DNA of 64,000 nt, taken from JBBQNR01 sp963774075. Lineage in GTDB: Bacteria; Actinomycetota; Thermoleophilia; Solirubrobacterales; JBBDJG01. Position 1 is the first letter of the stretch; each line of letters begins with the position of its first letter. Location: assembly GCA_963774075.1 (NCBI GenBank), contig CAVZDP010000005.1, positions 1 to 64,000 of the forward strand. Reading direction: 5' to 3'. This document shows, piece by piece, positions 20,175 to 29,103 of the stretch. A program made the position numbers and the translations under genes. The notes below the pieces were generated by a model. The model saw only the letters and a list, made by a program, of their open reading frames with translations, was not told where the DNA came from and did not search any database.

Positions 20175-21411
20175 CCGGTCCGTCGGCGCGCTGATCGTCG
20201 GCGGCGGCGGCGCGGGCGCCGCCTGCGCCGAGGCGCTGCGCGAGGGCGGCTTCGACGGCGAGGTGCTGCTCGTCGGGCGCGAGCCCGACCCGCCGTACGA
20301 GCGCCCGCCGGCCTCCAAGGGCTACCTGGCCGGGCAGCATGGAGCGCGCGGAGTGCCTCCTGCACGACGCCGCCTGGTACGCGGGGCGCTCGATCGAGCT
20401 GGCCACGCGCACGAGCGTGATGAAGCTCGACACGAGCGCCCGCACGGCGACGCTCTCGACCAAGGAGGTCGTCGAGTACGGCGTCGCGCTGCGTGGCCAC
20501 GGGCGCCAACGTCCGGCGCCTGCGCGTGGACGGCGCGCAGCTGGACGGCATCCACTACCTGCGCGCGCTGCGGCAACGCCGACGCGATCCGGGCGGACGC
20601 CGCGGAGGCCGAGCGCGTCGTGCTCGATCGGCGGCTCCTACATCGCCTGCGAGGTGGCCGCGACGCTGACCGCGCTGGGCAAGCGCTGCACGATGGTGAT
20701 GGTGGAGTCCGCGCCGCTGGAGACGCGGCTTCGGCGCCGACCGCGGCGGCGTTCTTCGCAGCGACCTGCTCGCGGGCAAGGGCGTCGAGCTGGTCTGCGG
20801 CGACGCGCTGGAGCGCTTCGAGGGCGACGGACCGCGTCGAGCGCGTCGTCACCGCCTCGGGGCGCGACGCTCGAGGCCGACGCCGTGGTCATGGGCACGG
20901 GCGCGGTGCCCGACGTCATGCTCGCCCGCGCGGCCGGGCTGGAGCTGGGGGAGACGCGGCGGCGTGCGCTGCAGCGCCGCGCTCGAGACGTCCGCGCCCG
21001 GCGTGTGGGCGGCGGGCGACATGTGCGAGTACGACTCCGAGCTGCACGGGCGGCGCGTGCGGATCGAGCACTGGGAGGTCGCGCAGGCGCACGGGCGCCA
21101 CGCCGCGGCCGGGATGCTCGGGCAGCGAGCGGCCGTTCACGGAGGTGCCGTACTTCTGGTCCGACCTGGCCGACTGGTGCACGGCGGAGTACGTCGGGCC
21201 CGCCGCGCTCGTGGGACCGCGAGGTCGTGCGCGGCTCGCCCGCCGACGGCGCGTTCAGCGTCTTCCAGCTCGACGAGCGGCCGGCTCGTCGGCACGCTGG
21301 CGGTCGGCCGCCCGGAGGACCTCGCCGCACGCCCAGCGGCTGCTCGCGGCCCGCGCCGACCTGTCCGGCCGCGAGGCCGAGCTGGCCGAGGGGGACCTGG
21401 AGGCGCTGTAG
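20152..21411 (+). CDS. FAD-dependent NAD(P)H oxidoreductase, ferredoxin-reductase-like, frame-disrupted
   Basis: Flavoprotein of the pyridine-nucleotide-disulphide family. FAD-binding IVGGGGAGAACAEALRE at the N-terminus, PPASKGYLAGQ (ferredoxin/rubredoxin reductase signature), the NAD(P)H-binding motif IGGSYIACEVAATLTALG, and the late FAD motif APGVWAAGDMCEY, then a reductase C-terminal domain (VPYFWSDLADWCTAEYVG). No redox-active C-x-x-C is evident, so an electron-transfer reductase or NADH oxidase role fits better than a disulphide reductase. The GTG at 20152 overlaps the end of the TrkA gene. At least ten frame changes occur across about 410 residues. Confidence 0.83.
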   Translation: MAERRVADRSVGALIVGGGGAGAACAEALREGGFDGEVLLVGREPDPPYERPPASKGYLAGQHGARGVPPARRRLVRGALDRAGHAHERDEARHERPHGDALDQGGRRVRRRAAWPRAPTSGACAWTARSWTASTTCARCGNADAIRADAAEAERVVLDRRLLHRLRGGRDADRAGQALHDGDGGVRAAGDAASAPTAAAFFAATCSRARASSWSAATRWSASRATDRVERVVTASGRDARGRRRGHGHGRGARRHARPRGRAGAGGDAAACAAAPRSRRPRPACGRRATCASTTPSCTGGACGSSTGRSRRRTGATPRPGCSGSERPFTEVPYFWSDLADWCTAEYVGPAALVGPRGRARLARRRRVQRLPARRAAGSSARWRSAARRTSPHAQRLLAARADLSGREAELAEGDLEAL

Positions 21412-21445
21412 CCCCCAGGTCCCGGCCGGCCGGGCAGCAGCCGTG

Positions 21446-22203
21446 CTAGACGCGGACCTTGCGCTCGAACCGCACGGGCTCGACGATGCGACGTCGGCGC
21501 CGCCTCGGGCGGATCGCCGCGCAGGATCCATTCGCCGTCCGCGCGGCGCTCGATGTCGCCGCGGGCCATCAGCTGGCCCAGCGCGGTCGTCACCGACGGC
21601 CGCCGCGCGCCGACCATGCCGGCCAGCGTGCGGTGGGAGAGCCGCAGGGACACGAGCACGCCGCCGGGGACCACCCGGCCCCAGCGCTCGGCCAGCGACC
21701 AGAGCAGCGCGAGCAGCCGGTCGTCCACCCGCGTGAGGTGGGCGATCGCCTGCATCACGACGAGCCGCTCGGCGCGCCGGGCGGCGCGGTCGAACAGCGC
21801 GGCGAGCACTTCGGGCCACTGGGCGGCGCGGACGGCGAACGCGTGGTCGATCACGGCCACGCGGGTCGTCGTGAGCGCGCGTCCACTCGATGGAGCGCGG
21901 CAGCAGCTCCTCGTGGTCCGGGTCCTCCCAGGAGCGCAGGACGTCGCCGGGGCCGAGCAGCTCGGCCGAGGGATGGTCGGCGACGGTGGCCTCGCGGACG
22001 AGCATGCCGTCGAGGATCAGCAGCCCGAGCGGGCGGCTGGCCTGGGAGATGCTGTCGAAGGCCGACCAGCGCCCTCGCGGGATCTCCACGGCACGTGCGT
22101 ACAGGCGCTGGGCGGCTTCGCGCCCGCGCCGGGGGTCGAGATCCCGCGCGAGGTCGGAATCGACGGTGAGCAGTTGTACTGAGCCGGAGCCCGCCTCTGA
22201 CAA
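21446..22203 (-). CDS. Crp/Fnr-family transcription regulator, frame-disrupted
   Basis: About 250 residues: an N-terminal cyclic-nucleotide-binding-like beta barrel (LGLLILDGMLVREATV, AELLGPGDVLRSWED), a dimerisation helix (RLVVMQAIAHLTRVDDRLLALLW) and a C-terminal winged helix (LSHRTLAGMVGARRPSVTTA, with GDIERRADGEWIL as the wing). The Arg of cAMP-binding Crp is not obvious, so the ligand is unknown. The likely start is a TTG at 22203 with GAGAGG upstream. A frame break lies near 21885 and another near 21490; the corrected C-terminus is IVEPVRFERKVRV. It is transcribed away from the tRNA gene. Confidence 0.8.
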
Positions 22204-22484
22204 CGGTGTTCCTCTCGTGGCTGAACGGGGGGACACGTCCGCTCTACGACGCCTCGCCGTGCGTCGAGCCCGGTGCGTGGGGGGGCGCACCGCCGATGCT
22301 CGTCCTGTGCGGGGGGACACCGACAGCTTCGCGCGTAGCGTAGCGCCAAATTCTGCAGTAATGAAATACCTTGCGCAATGGGTACTGCGAAGTTCCGTCG
22401 GCCGCGATCGCGGCGATCGCCGCCGCGCCGGCGCCCGCGCACGGTCTGACCGACCCGCCGGAGCTATACTGGCCGCCGCTTCCT
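22204..22484. other. intergenic region with a repeated G-rich motif
   Basis: No gene supported. An 11-base motif, CGGGGGGACAC, occurs twice on the plus strand, about 80 bases apart, near 22228 and 22308, upstream of the Crp-type gene, and could be a regulator site. A less GC-rich patch around 22345-22390 probably contains the regulator's promoter, and TATACT near 22465 is a plausible -10 element for the tRNA gene. Confidence 0.35.
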
Positions 22485-22556
22485 TGCGGGGTGGTGTAAT
22501 TGGCAGCACGCCAGATTCTGGCTCTGGTAGTTGGGGTTCGAGTCCCTGCCCCGCAG
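22485..22556 (+). tRNA. tRNA-Gln (anticodon CUG)
   Basis: A complete 72-base cloverleaf without encoded CCA. The acceptor stem pairs TGCGGGG (22485-22491) with CCCCGCA (22549-22555), discriminator G. The D-loop contains AATTGGCA, the anticodon stem is CCAGA/TCTGG around the loop TTCTGGC, giving anticodon CTG, and the T-loop is GTTCGAGTC-like. TATACT about 20 bases upstream is a likely -10 element. Reads CAG, a very common Gln codon in this GC-rich DNA. Confidence 0.95.
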
Positions 22557-22645
22557 CTGTCCGGCCGCCTCGCGAGGCCGTCGCCGGGCCGTGAGGGGAC
22601 CAGGTCACGTTCACGTAACCGGGGCCGTGGCTAGCCTGGCCCGCG

Positions 22646-23578
22646 GTGACGTCGTCCCTCGCCGTCTACTTGGCGCGCCGGCTGGCGCTGATGATCCTGA
22701 CGGTGCTGATCGTGGCGTCGCTGTCGTTCCTGATGTTCACGGCGTCGCAGGGCGGCTTCGGCCCCGCCGAGCTGGTGCGCGCGCTGGGCGACTACCTGGT
22801 GGCCACGTTCGTCCAGTGGGACCTCGGCGACGAGCACTTCCGCAGCGAGACGTTCATCCGCACCCGCGACGCCCTCCAGGTCGTGCGCGAGGGCATGTGG
22901 CCGGACGTGCAGCTCGTGTTCGGCGGCCTCGTCGTCGGCGTCCTCGGCGGGCCTGGCGGCCGGCACGCTGATGGCGGCGGCGCCGCGCTCGCTCGCCGGC
23001 GCGCGCGCTGTCGGTGAGCACCGCCTTCGTGCTCTCCTCGCCCGTGTACTGGCTCGGGTTCTGCGCGCTGATCCTGTTCTCGTCCGGCTTCGGCGCGCTC
23101 CTGCAGGTGCCGTTCTTCTCGCAGGTGAGCTCGTACACGCCGATCACGCGAGGACCCGCTGGCCTGGCTGCACGTCCATGTGGGTGCCGTGCCTGATCGC
23201 GGGCGCGCCGCTCGGCGCCGCGTGCGCGCGCATGTCCGCGGCGAGCATGCGCGACGGTCCTCGGCGAGGACGCGCTGCGCACCGCGCGCGGCAAGGGCGC
23301 GCGCGAGGGGCGCGTCGCTGCGCCACCACGCGCTCCCGCTGGCCGCGCCGCCGGTGATCGCGCTCGTCGCCGTCAACACGAACCTGCTGATCACGAACGT
23401 CGCGCTGATGGAGACGGTCTTCAACATCCCCGGCTCGTTCCGCTACGTCGAGGACGCGGTGCGCAACCGCGACGTGGACCTCGCCCAGGCGCTCGTGGTG
23501 GAGGGCACGATCCTGATCGTGCTGGCGAACTTCCTCGCCGACGCCGTTCACGCGTGGCTGGACCCGCGCGTGCGCTGA
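22646..23578 (+). CDS. ABC transporter permease, DppB/OppB-like, frame-disrupted
   Basis: Inner-membrane permease of a peptide/nickel-type importer. YLARRLALMILTVLIVASLS is the first helix with the usual basic lead; later segments are LVFGGLVVGVLGGLAAG, LSSPVYWLGFCALILF, and the EAA-type loop ALRTARGKGAREGRVLRHHA, then LMETVFNIPGSFRYVEDAV, AQALVVEGTILIVLANFLAD and a short AVHAWLDPRVR end, all as in DppB. A GTG start at 22646. No partner permease, ATPase or binding protein is adjacent, so the operon is incomplete here. Frame breaks lie near 22950, 22990, 23150, 23175, 23263 and 23315. Confidence 0.85.
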
Positions 23579-23637
23579 GCAGAGGCGTCGGCGCACCGAC
23601 AGCCGTGCACGCGTGGCTGGACCCGCGCGTCCGCTGA
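23543..23637 (+). repeat. duplicated 36-base gene end (two alleles in tandem)
   Basis: The last 36 bases of the permease gene (23543-23578) occur again at 23602-23637. The copies differ at two places only, and both are third codon positions (Val GTT/GTG and Val GTG/GTC). The second copy has no gene body in front of it. This is most simply the same gene end from a second strain printed again by the assembly. Confidence 0.7.
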
Positions 23638-23643
23638 CCGGCG

Positions 23644-25490
23644 TCAGGCGGCGGCCTGCTCGGCCCAGTCGCGGTAGAGGCGCCAGTAGGCGCCCGCGCG
23701 GCCAGCAGCTCCTCGTGCGTGCCCTGCTCGACGATCCGCCCGTGGTCGAGCACGACGATGCGGCCGGCGCCGGCGGATGGTGGAGAGGCGGTGGGCGATG
23801 ACGATCGCCGTGCGGCCCGCGAGCAGCCGCCGCAGGCCCGCCTCGATGCGGCCCTCCGTGTGGATGTCGACGTTCGAGGTCGCCTCGTCGAGGATCGAGG
23901 ATGCGCGGGTCGGCGACGAGCGCGCGGGCGAAGGCCAGGAGCTGGCGCTGGCCGGCCGAGAGCTGCACGCCGCGCTCGCCGACCTCGCGTCGTCGTAGCC
24001 GTGCTCCAGCGCCGCGATGAACTCGTGCGCGCCGACCGCCGCGCGCGGCCGCCTCGACCTCCTCGTCGGTCGCGTCCGGGCGCCCGAAGGCGATGTTCTC
24101 GCGCGACGGTGCCGCTGAACAGGAACGCCTCCTGCGGCACGATGCCCATCTGGCTGCGCAGCGAGCGCGCGGTGACGTCGCGCAGGTCGTGCCCGTCGAC
24201 CAGCACGCGCCCCTCCGTCGGGTCGTAGAAGCGCGCGGTCGAGCTTCGCGAAGGTCGACTTGCCCGCGCCCGTGGAGCCGACGAGCGCGACGGTCTGGCC
24301 CGGCGGGCACGTGCAGGTCGACGTCGTCCAGCGCCGGCTCGCCGTCGCGGCGCGTAGGCGAAGGACACGTCCTCGAAGCGGATCTCGCCGCGCGACGCGC
24401 GGCAGGTCGACCGCGTCCGGCGCGTCGCGCAGGTCGGGCTCCTCGTCGAGCAGCTCGAAGATCTTGTCCAGCGCCGCCATGCCCGCCTGGTAGGTCGTGT
24501 AGAGCTGGGAGAGCGCCTGGATCGGGTCGAAGAAGTGTTCAGCGCGGCGATGAAGGCGACGAGCACGCCGATGGTGACGTCGCCCTGGATCGACCTGGAG
24601 GCCGCCGAACAGCAGGATCGCCGGCGGTCGACGAGGCCGGAAAGCATCTCGACGCCCGGGAAGTACGCGGCGTTGAGGTGGACCGTCGTCATGTTCGCGT
24701 CGCGGTTCTCGTCGTTGAGCTCGGCGAAGCGCCGCTCGTGCCGGCGCTCCTGGGCGAAGGCGCGCACGACGCGGATGCCCGACAGCGTCTCCTGCAGGTA
24801 GGCGGTGATGGCGCGCGAGCTTCTCGCGCGTGACGCCGGTAGGCGTCGGCGCTGATGATCCGGAACGCGAGCGACGCGACGCCCAGCACGGGGAAGACGA
24901 GGAAGGTGAGCAGGGCGAGCTCGACGTCGAGACGAGCAGGATCACCACCGTGCCGACCAGCGTGAGCGTCGAGCCGAAGAGCGTGACCATGCCGTCCGTG
25001 ACGAGCTGGTCGAGCGCCTGCACGTCGTTGGTCAGGCGGGAGATGAGCACGCCCGCCTGGCGGCGCGAGAAGAAGCCGACCGACATGCGCCTGCAGGTGG
25101 GCGAAGAGCTGGATGCGCAGGTCCTGCAGCGACGCGCTGGCCGATCCAGCCGACGAGGTAGGTCTGCGCGTACGAGGCGCGCCCAGTAGACGAGCGCGGA
25201 GGCGAGGAAGGCGGCGACGATCGAGGTCGAGCGCGGCCAGGTCGCCCGGGCACGATGCCCTCGTCGATGGCGAGCTTGGCCAGCGGCGGCGGGGCGAGCG
25301 CCGCGGCCGTGCCGAGCACGAGCGCGACGACCGTGAGCGCCACGCGGCCGCGGTAGGGGCGCAGCAGCGCCGCGAGGCCGCGCAGCTTGCGCCCGCGCCC
25401 GCCCGTGGCGCGCCAGCGGCGGACGAGTCGTCGCGCCGTCGGCGCGCTCGCGGCTCCGTCGCCGGCGCGTCGGCGGGTCGACAGGCTCAC
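23644..25490 (-). CDS. ABC exporter half-transporter with canonical ATP site, frame-disrupted
   Basis: Six-helix exporter domain plus ATPase. The membrane part includes LAALLRPYRGRVALTVV, RMSVGFFSRRQAGVLISRL, TLVGTVVILL and YLQETLSGIRVVRAFAQE. The ATPase has Walker A VGSTGAGKSTFAKL, the Q-loop region GIVPQEAFLFSGTV, signature VQLSAGQRQLLAFARALV, Walker B ILILDEATSNVD with the catalytic Glu, and the H-switch AIVIAHRLST. The GTG start overlaps the stop of the partner gene (25487-25490), so they are co-translated as a heterodimer. Frame breaks are distributed throughout, for example near 24790, 24840, 24245 and 24345. Substrate unknown. Confidence 0.87.
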
Positions 25491-27268
25491 GCCACCGCCT
25501 TCGCGCTCCGCATCTCCCGCGTCAGGAAGACCTGGTCGGGCAGGCCCTTGCGCCGCGATCTCCGCGTAGAGCGGGGAGCGCTCCAGCAGCTCGTCGTGCG
25601 TGCCGCGCGCCGCGATCGCGCCCGGCCTCGAGCACGACGATCTCGTCGGCGAGCGCGATGGTGGAGAGCCGGTGGGCGATGACGAACGTCGTGCGCCCGG
25701 CCATCACCTCGCGCAGCGCGCGCCTTGATGGCCTGCTCCGTCGAGGCGTCGACGGAGGACGTCGCGTCGTCGAGGACGAGGATGCGCGGGTCGGCGAGCA
25801 GCGCGCGGGCGATCGCGATGCGCTGGCGCTGGCCGCCGGAGAGCGTCAGCCCGCGCTCGCCGATGCGCGTGTCGTAGCCCTCGGGCAGCTCGGCGACGAA
25901 GCCGGGCGGCCTGCGCGCGCTCGGCCGCGCGCTCGACCTCCTCGCGGGTGGCGTCCGGCCGCGCCGTAGGCGATGTTGTCGTGCGACGGTGGCGCTGAAC
26001 AGGAACGGGTCGTCGGTCGACGACGGCGATGGCGCGCGCGCAGCGAGGCGAGGTCGACCTCGCGCACGTCGGCGCCGTCGATCCGCACGGCGCCGGCCGT
26101 CGACGTCGTAGAGGCGGGGGAGGAGCTGGACCAGCGTCGTCTTGCCCGCGCCCGTCCCGCCCACGAGCGCGACGGTCGTGCCCGGCCGGGACGTCGAGGT
26201 CGACGTCGCGCAGCGCCGGCGCCGGCGCGTGCTCGTAGGCGAAGGTGACGCCGTCGAGCTCCACCCGGCCCGCGCCCGGGCGGCAGCGGCGGCGCGCCGG
26301 CGCGGCTGACGATGCGCGGCGGGCGGTCGAGCAGCTCGAACAGCCGCGCGCCCGACGCCGTCGCCCGCTGGGCCATGCCCGAGCGCGATGCCGAGCTGGC
26401 GCATCGGGCCGATCAGCATCAGCAGGTACGCGTAGAAGGCGGTGAAGTCGCCGAGCGTGAGCGTCCCGTCGACGACCTGGCGGCCGCCGACGCAGCAGGA
26501 TCACCGCGAGCCCCACGCTGGGCAGGAAGCCGATGAACGGGTTGTAGAACGCGCGCAGCCGCGTCGCCGCCATGGACTGCGTCGAAGACGCGGCCGACCG
26601 TGCCCTCGAAGCGCGGCGAGCTGGCGCGGCTCGGCCGCGAAGGCCTTCACCACGCGCACGCCGGAGACGTTCTCCTCGACGTCCGCGGTGAGCTCGGCGA
26701 TGCGCTGCTGGACCTCCTGCAGCGCGGGCCGCGAGCGGTGCCCGTAGCGCGTGGCGACCAGCACGACGATCGGCACCGGCGCCAGCGAGAGCGCGGCGAG
26801 CCCCGGCTGCAGCGCGAACATCGCGGCGGCGGCCAGCACGATGGTCAGCGCGCTCTGGATGATGAAGATCAGCCCGTAGCCGAGGAAGAACCGCACGGAC
26901 TGCAGGTCGACCGTGGCGCGCGACATCAGCTGGCCGGTCTGCTGGGTGTCGAAGAACCCGAGCTCGAGCGACTGCAGGTGGCCGTAGACCAGGTTGCGCA
27001 GGTCGACCTCGATGGCCAGCGACACGCGCCCGGCGATCAGCCGGCGGGCGACGGACAGCGCGCAGCCGCGCCACGGCGACGAGCACGACGGCCGCCGGCC
27101 AGCAGCCGCAGCGCCTCCTCGTCGTCCGCGCGCACGCGGTCGATCGCCTGGCCCGTCAGCCACGGGATGGCCACCGTGGCGACCATGGCGAGCGCCGCGA
27201 GCGCCAGGGACCGGTCGCCCCACTCGGTAGGGCCGGAGAAAGGCCAGCAGGCGCAGGAAGGTGCTCAC
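25487..27268 (-). CDS. ABC exporter half-transporter with degenerate ATP site, frame-disrupted
   Basis: Partner of the downstream half-transporter. The membrane part begins VSTFLRLLAFLRPYR and includes SLELGFFDTQQTGQLMSR and VEENVSGVRVVKAFAAEPRQ. The ATPase carries Walker A VGGTGAGKTTLVQLLPRLYD, signature LTLSGGQRQRIAIARALLAD and FVIAHRLST, but Walker B reads LVLDDATSSVD, with Asp where the catalytic Glu should be. That substitution is characteristic of the degenerate site in heterodimeric exporters such as TM287/288 and BmrCD. The GTG at 27268 is the first in-frame start. The two genes probably make one multidrug- or lipid-type exporter. Confidence 0.86.
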
Positions 27269-27387
27269 GCAACCAACGATAGGACGCAATCGTTCGGCGG
27301 GATCGACCCTGCGGAGCGCGCTGCCGGGCGAAAGCGGAGCAGAGGGAGCATTCGTTCCGGCCCCCGTTCTGTATCTTCGCGGCGCAG

Positions 27388-27685
27388 ATGACGGACGCGA
27401 TCGCACTCCGCAACCGCTTCGCCATGGTCAAGGGCGCCTGGGACGAGAACCTGCGCGGCGTGCCCTTCCCCGCCCTCGGCGAGGGGACGGCGGAGGAGAA
27501 GATCGAGCGCCTGGAGCTCGCGCTGGTCGACGAGATGCGCGCGCGGGCGACGCCGGAGACGGCCGAGCAGACCGCGGACGCCATGTGGGGGCTCGTGCAC
27601 TCGCGGCCGGATACGGATCCCGTCAAGCGCCGGGTCACCGCAGCATCACGAGGAGCTCGCCCGGCTCGGGCACCGCCGGCTGTAG
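27388..27685 (+). CDS. conserved small protein of unknown function, one frame break
   Basis: About 98 residues, acidic and helical, without a signal peptide. It starts MTDAIALRNRFAMVKGAWDE and has a long helix EEKIERLELALVDEMRAR. One extra base near 27642 breaks the frame; after removal it ends QHHEELARLGHRRL with the stop at 27683-27685. I do not recognise the family. It is transcribed divergently from the ABC exporter, with about 120 bases between the two starts. Confidence 0.6.
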
Positions 27686-27704
27686 CCGGCGCGCCGGGCT
27701 GCTA
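27684..27704. terminator. possible bidirectional terminator
   Basis: A GC-rich imperfect palindrome (TAGCCGGCGCG then CCGGGCTGCTA) lies exactly between two convergent genes and includes both stop codons. No T-run follows on either side, so this is only suggestive. Confidence 0.3.
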
Positions 27705-28190
27705 CTTCGGCATGCGGTCGAGGACGAGGAACGCGCTCGTGTCCTGGCTCTGCTGGAACGAGGCGAGGAAGAGGTTCGAGCGGGTCAGGTCCTCGATGCG
27801 GCGGGCCTCGTCGCTGCCGAGCGCGAGCGTCTCGGGCCGCGGCGTCTGCGGCGGGATCGTGGTCCGCAGCGGCACGTCGAGCTCGCTGCGCAGGTCGCCC
27901 GGGCGGAAGAACAGCGCCTGCGTCTGCGGCGGCTGCGTCGCCGGCGCCGAGGCGTCCGGCGGCGGCGGGGGGGCAGGAGCGCGACGACGATGTCGACGTC
28001 GTCCCGGTAGCGGAAGGTGTAGAGGGCGAGCTCCAGCGCCTCGCGGCGCAGCAGCAGGTGGCGCTCCTCCGACGGCGTGCCCGCCGACGATCGAGCCGCG
28101 CGGGCCGAGCCCGTTGAGCGTGTACATGACGCCCTGGCCGTCGATGAACTCGACGTCGCCGCCGCTCGGGGAGCTGCGCAGGGCCGTCGA
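27702..28190 (-). CDS. 3' part of an unidentified actinobacterial protein, cut by the junction
   Basis: The visible part encodes VEFIDGQGVMYTLNGLGPRG, then RREALELALYTFRYRDDVDI followed by ALLPPPP, QALFFRPGDLRSELDVPLRT and TSAFLVLDRMPK at the C-terminus. Similar proteins of unknown function occur in Solirubrobacterales; this is from memory and not checked. The frame shifts near 28080, where a Gly third base is written as both G and C, and near 27970, so it shares the error pattern of everything to its left. Its 5' part is missing: sequence to the right of about 28,190 encodes glutamine synthetase instead. It is therefore a truncated gene produced by the join, not a fusion protein. Confidence 0.7.
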   Translation of the reverse strand, partial: STALRSSPSGGDVEFIDGQGVMYTLNGLGPRGSIVGGHAVGGAPPAAAPRGAGARPLHLPLPGRRRHRRRAPAPPPPPDASAPATQPPQTQALFFRPGDLRSELDVPLRTTIPPQTPRPETLALGSDEARRIEDLTRSNLFLASFQQSQDTSAFLVLDRMPK

Positions 28191-28995
28191 AGAACGCGTT
28201 GCTGCTACCGGAGAACAGCGATTGGTGAACGTGCATGCCGGAGCCGTTCTCTCCGAACAGGGGCTTGGGCATGAAAGTCGCGTAGACGCCGTACTTCATC
28301 GCGATCTCCTTGACCGCGATCCGGTACGTCATCGCGTTGTCCGCCATCTCGAGACCGTCGGCGAAGCGCATGTCGATCTCGTGCTGGGACGGGCCTACCT
28401 CGTGATGCGTGTACTCGACGTGGATGCCCAGCGCCTCGAGCGCGAGCACCGTCTCGCGCCGCAGGTCGGAGGCGGCGTCGAGCGTCGTGAGGTCGAAGTA
28501 GCCGCCCCTGTCCAGCACCTCCGGCGGGCCGCCGCCGTTGAGGTCGCTCGAGCGAAAGTAGAAGAACTCGAGCTCCGGCCCGATGTAGTAGTGGTCGAAG
28601 CCCATCTCGGTCGCTCTGGCGAGCGCGCGCCGCATGACGTAGCGTGGGTCGCCCTCGTAGGGCTCGCCGCCCGGCACGAGCACGTCGCAGAACATCCGCG
28701 CAACCGCCTTTTCCCGCGGTCGCCACGGCAGCACTTCGAAGGTGCTCGTATCGGGCATCGCGATCATGTCCGACTCCTCGATCCGGTTGAAGCCGGTGAT
28801 GGAGGAGCCGTCGAACCCCATGCCGTCGGTGAGAGCGTTCTCGAGCTCGTCCCGACCGACCGCGAAGCTCTTGAGCTGACCGAGGATGTCGGTGAACCAC
28901 AGGCGGATGAACTGGATGTCCTGCTCCTCCACCTGGGCGAGGATGTCCGCGGCGCTCCTGGTCGTCGCGGTCGTGCTGGTGTCAGTCGTAGCCAT
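28190..28995 (-). CDS. glnA: glutamine synthetase type I, truncated at the junction
   Basis: Makes glutamine from glutamate, ammonia and ATP. The first 268 residues are intact and clear: IQFIRLWFTDILGQLKSFAV, GMGFDGSSITGFNRIEESDM, MFCDVLVPGGEPYEGDPRYV, the metal ligands in YIGPELEFFYF, VEYTHHEVGPSQHEIDMRF and GENGSGMHVHQSLF. After NAFFDG the sequence stops resembling the enzyme, so about 180 residues, including the Asp/Arg-rich part of the active site and the adenylylation Tyr loop, are missing. The ATG at 28995 follows AGGAG. It is the third gene of an amt-PII-glnA operon, 108 bases after the PII gene. Confidence 0.92.
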
Positions 28996-29103
28996 CGTCT
29001 TCTCCTGCTTCCTTTCGTGGTCGTGCGGATGAACGGCTTCGCGAACGCCGGTCGGCGGAGCCACCAGGCCCCGCCGACCGTTGGGGAGGAGAGCCTTGAG
29101 CCT

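Noticed and set aside
1..28190. Programmed +1 frameshifting in many genes, or mass pseudogenisation
   Set aside because: The breaks hit nearly every gene, including essential ones such as tsaD and the sigma factor, with no common slippery sequence. They fit doubled wobble bases and stop at one point in the window.
27702..28995. A real fusion of glutamine synthetase with another protein
   Set aside because: The second part is out of frame, removes essential synthetase residues, and the join coincides with the change in sequence quality.
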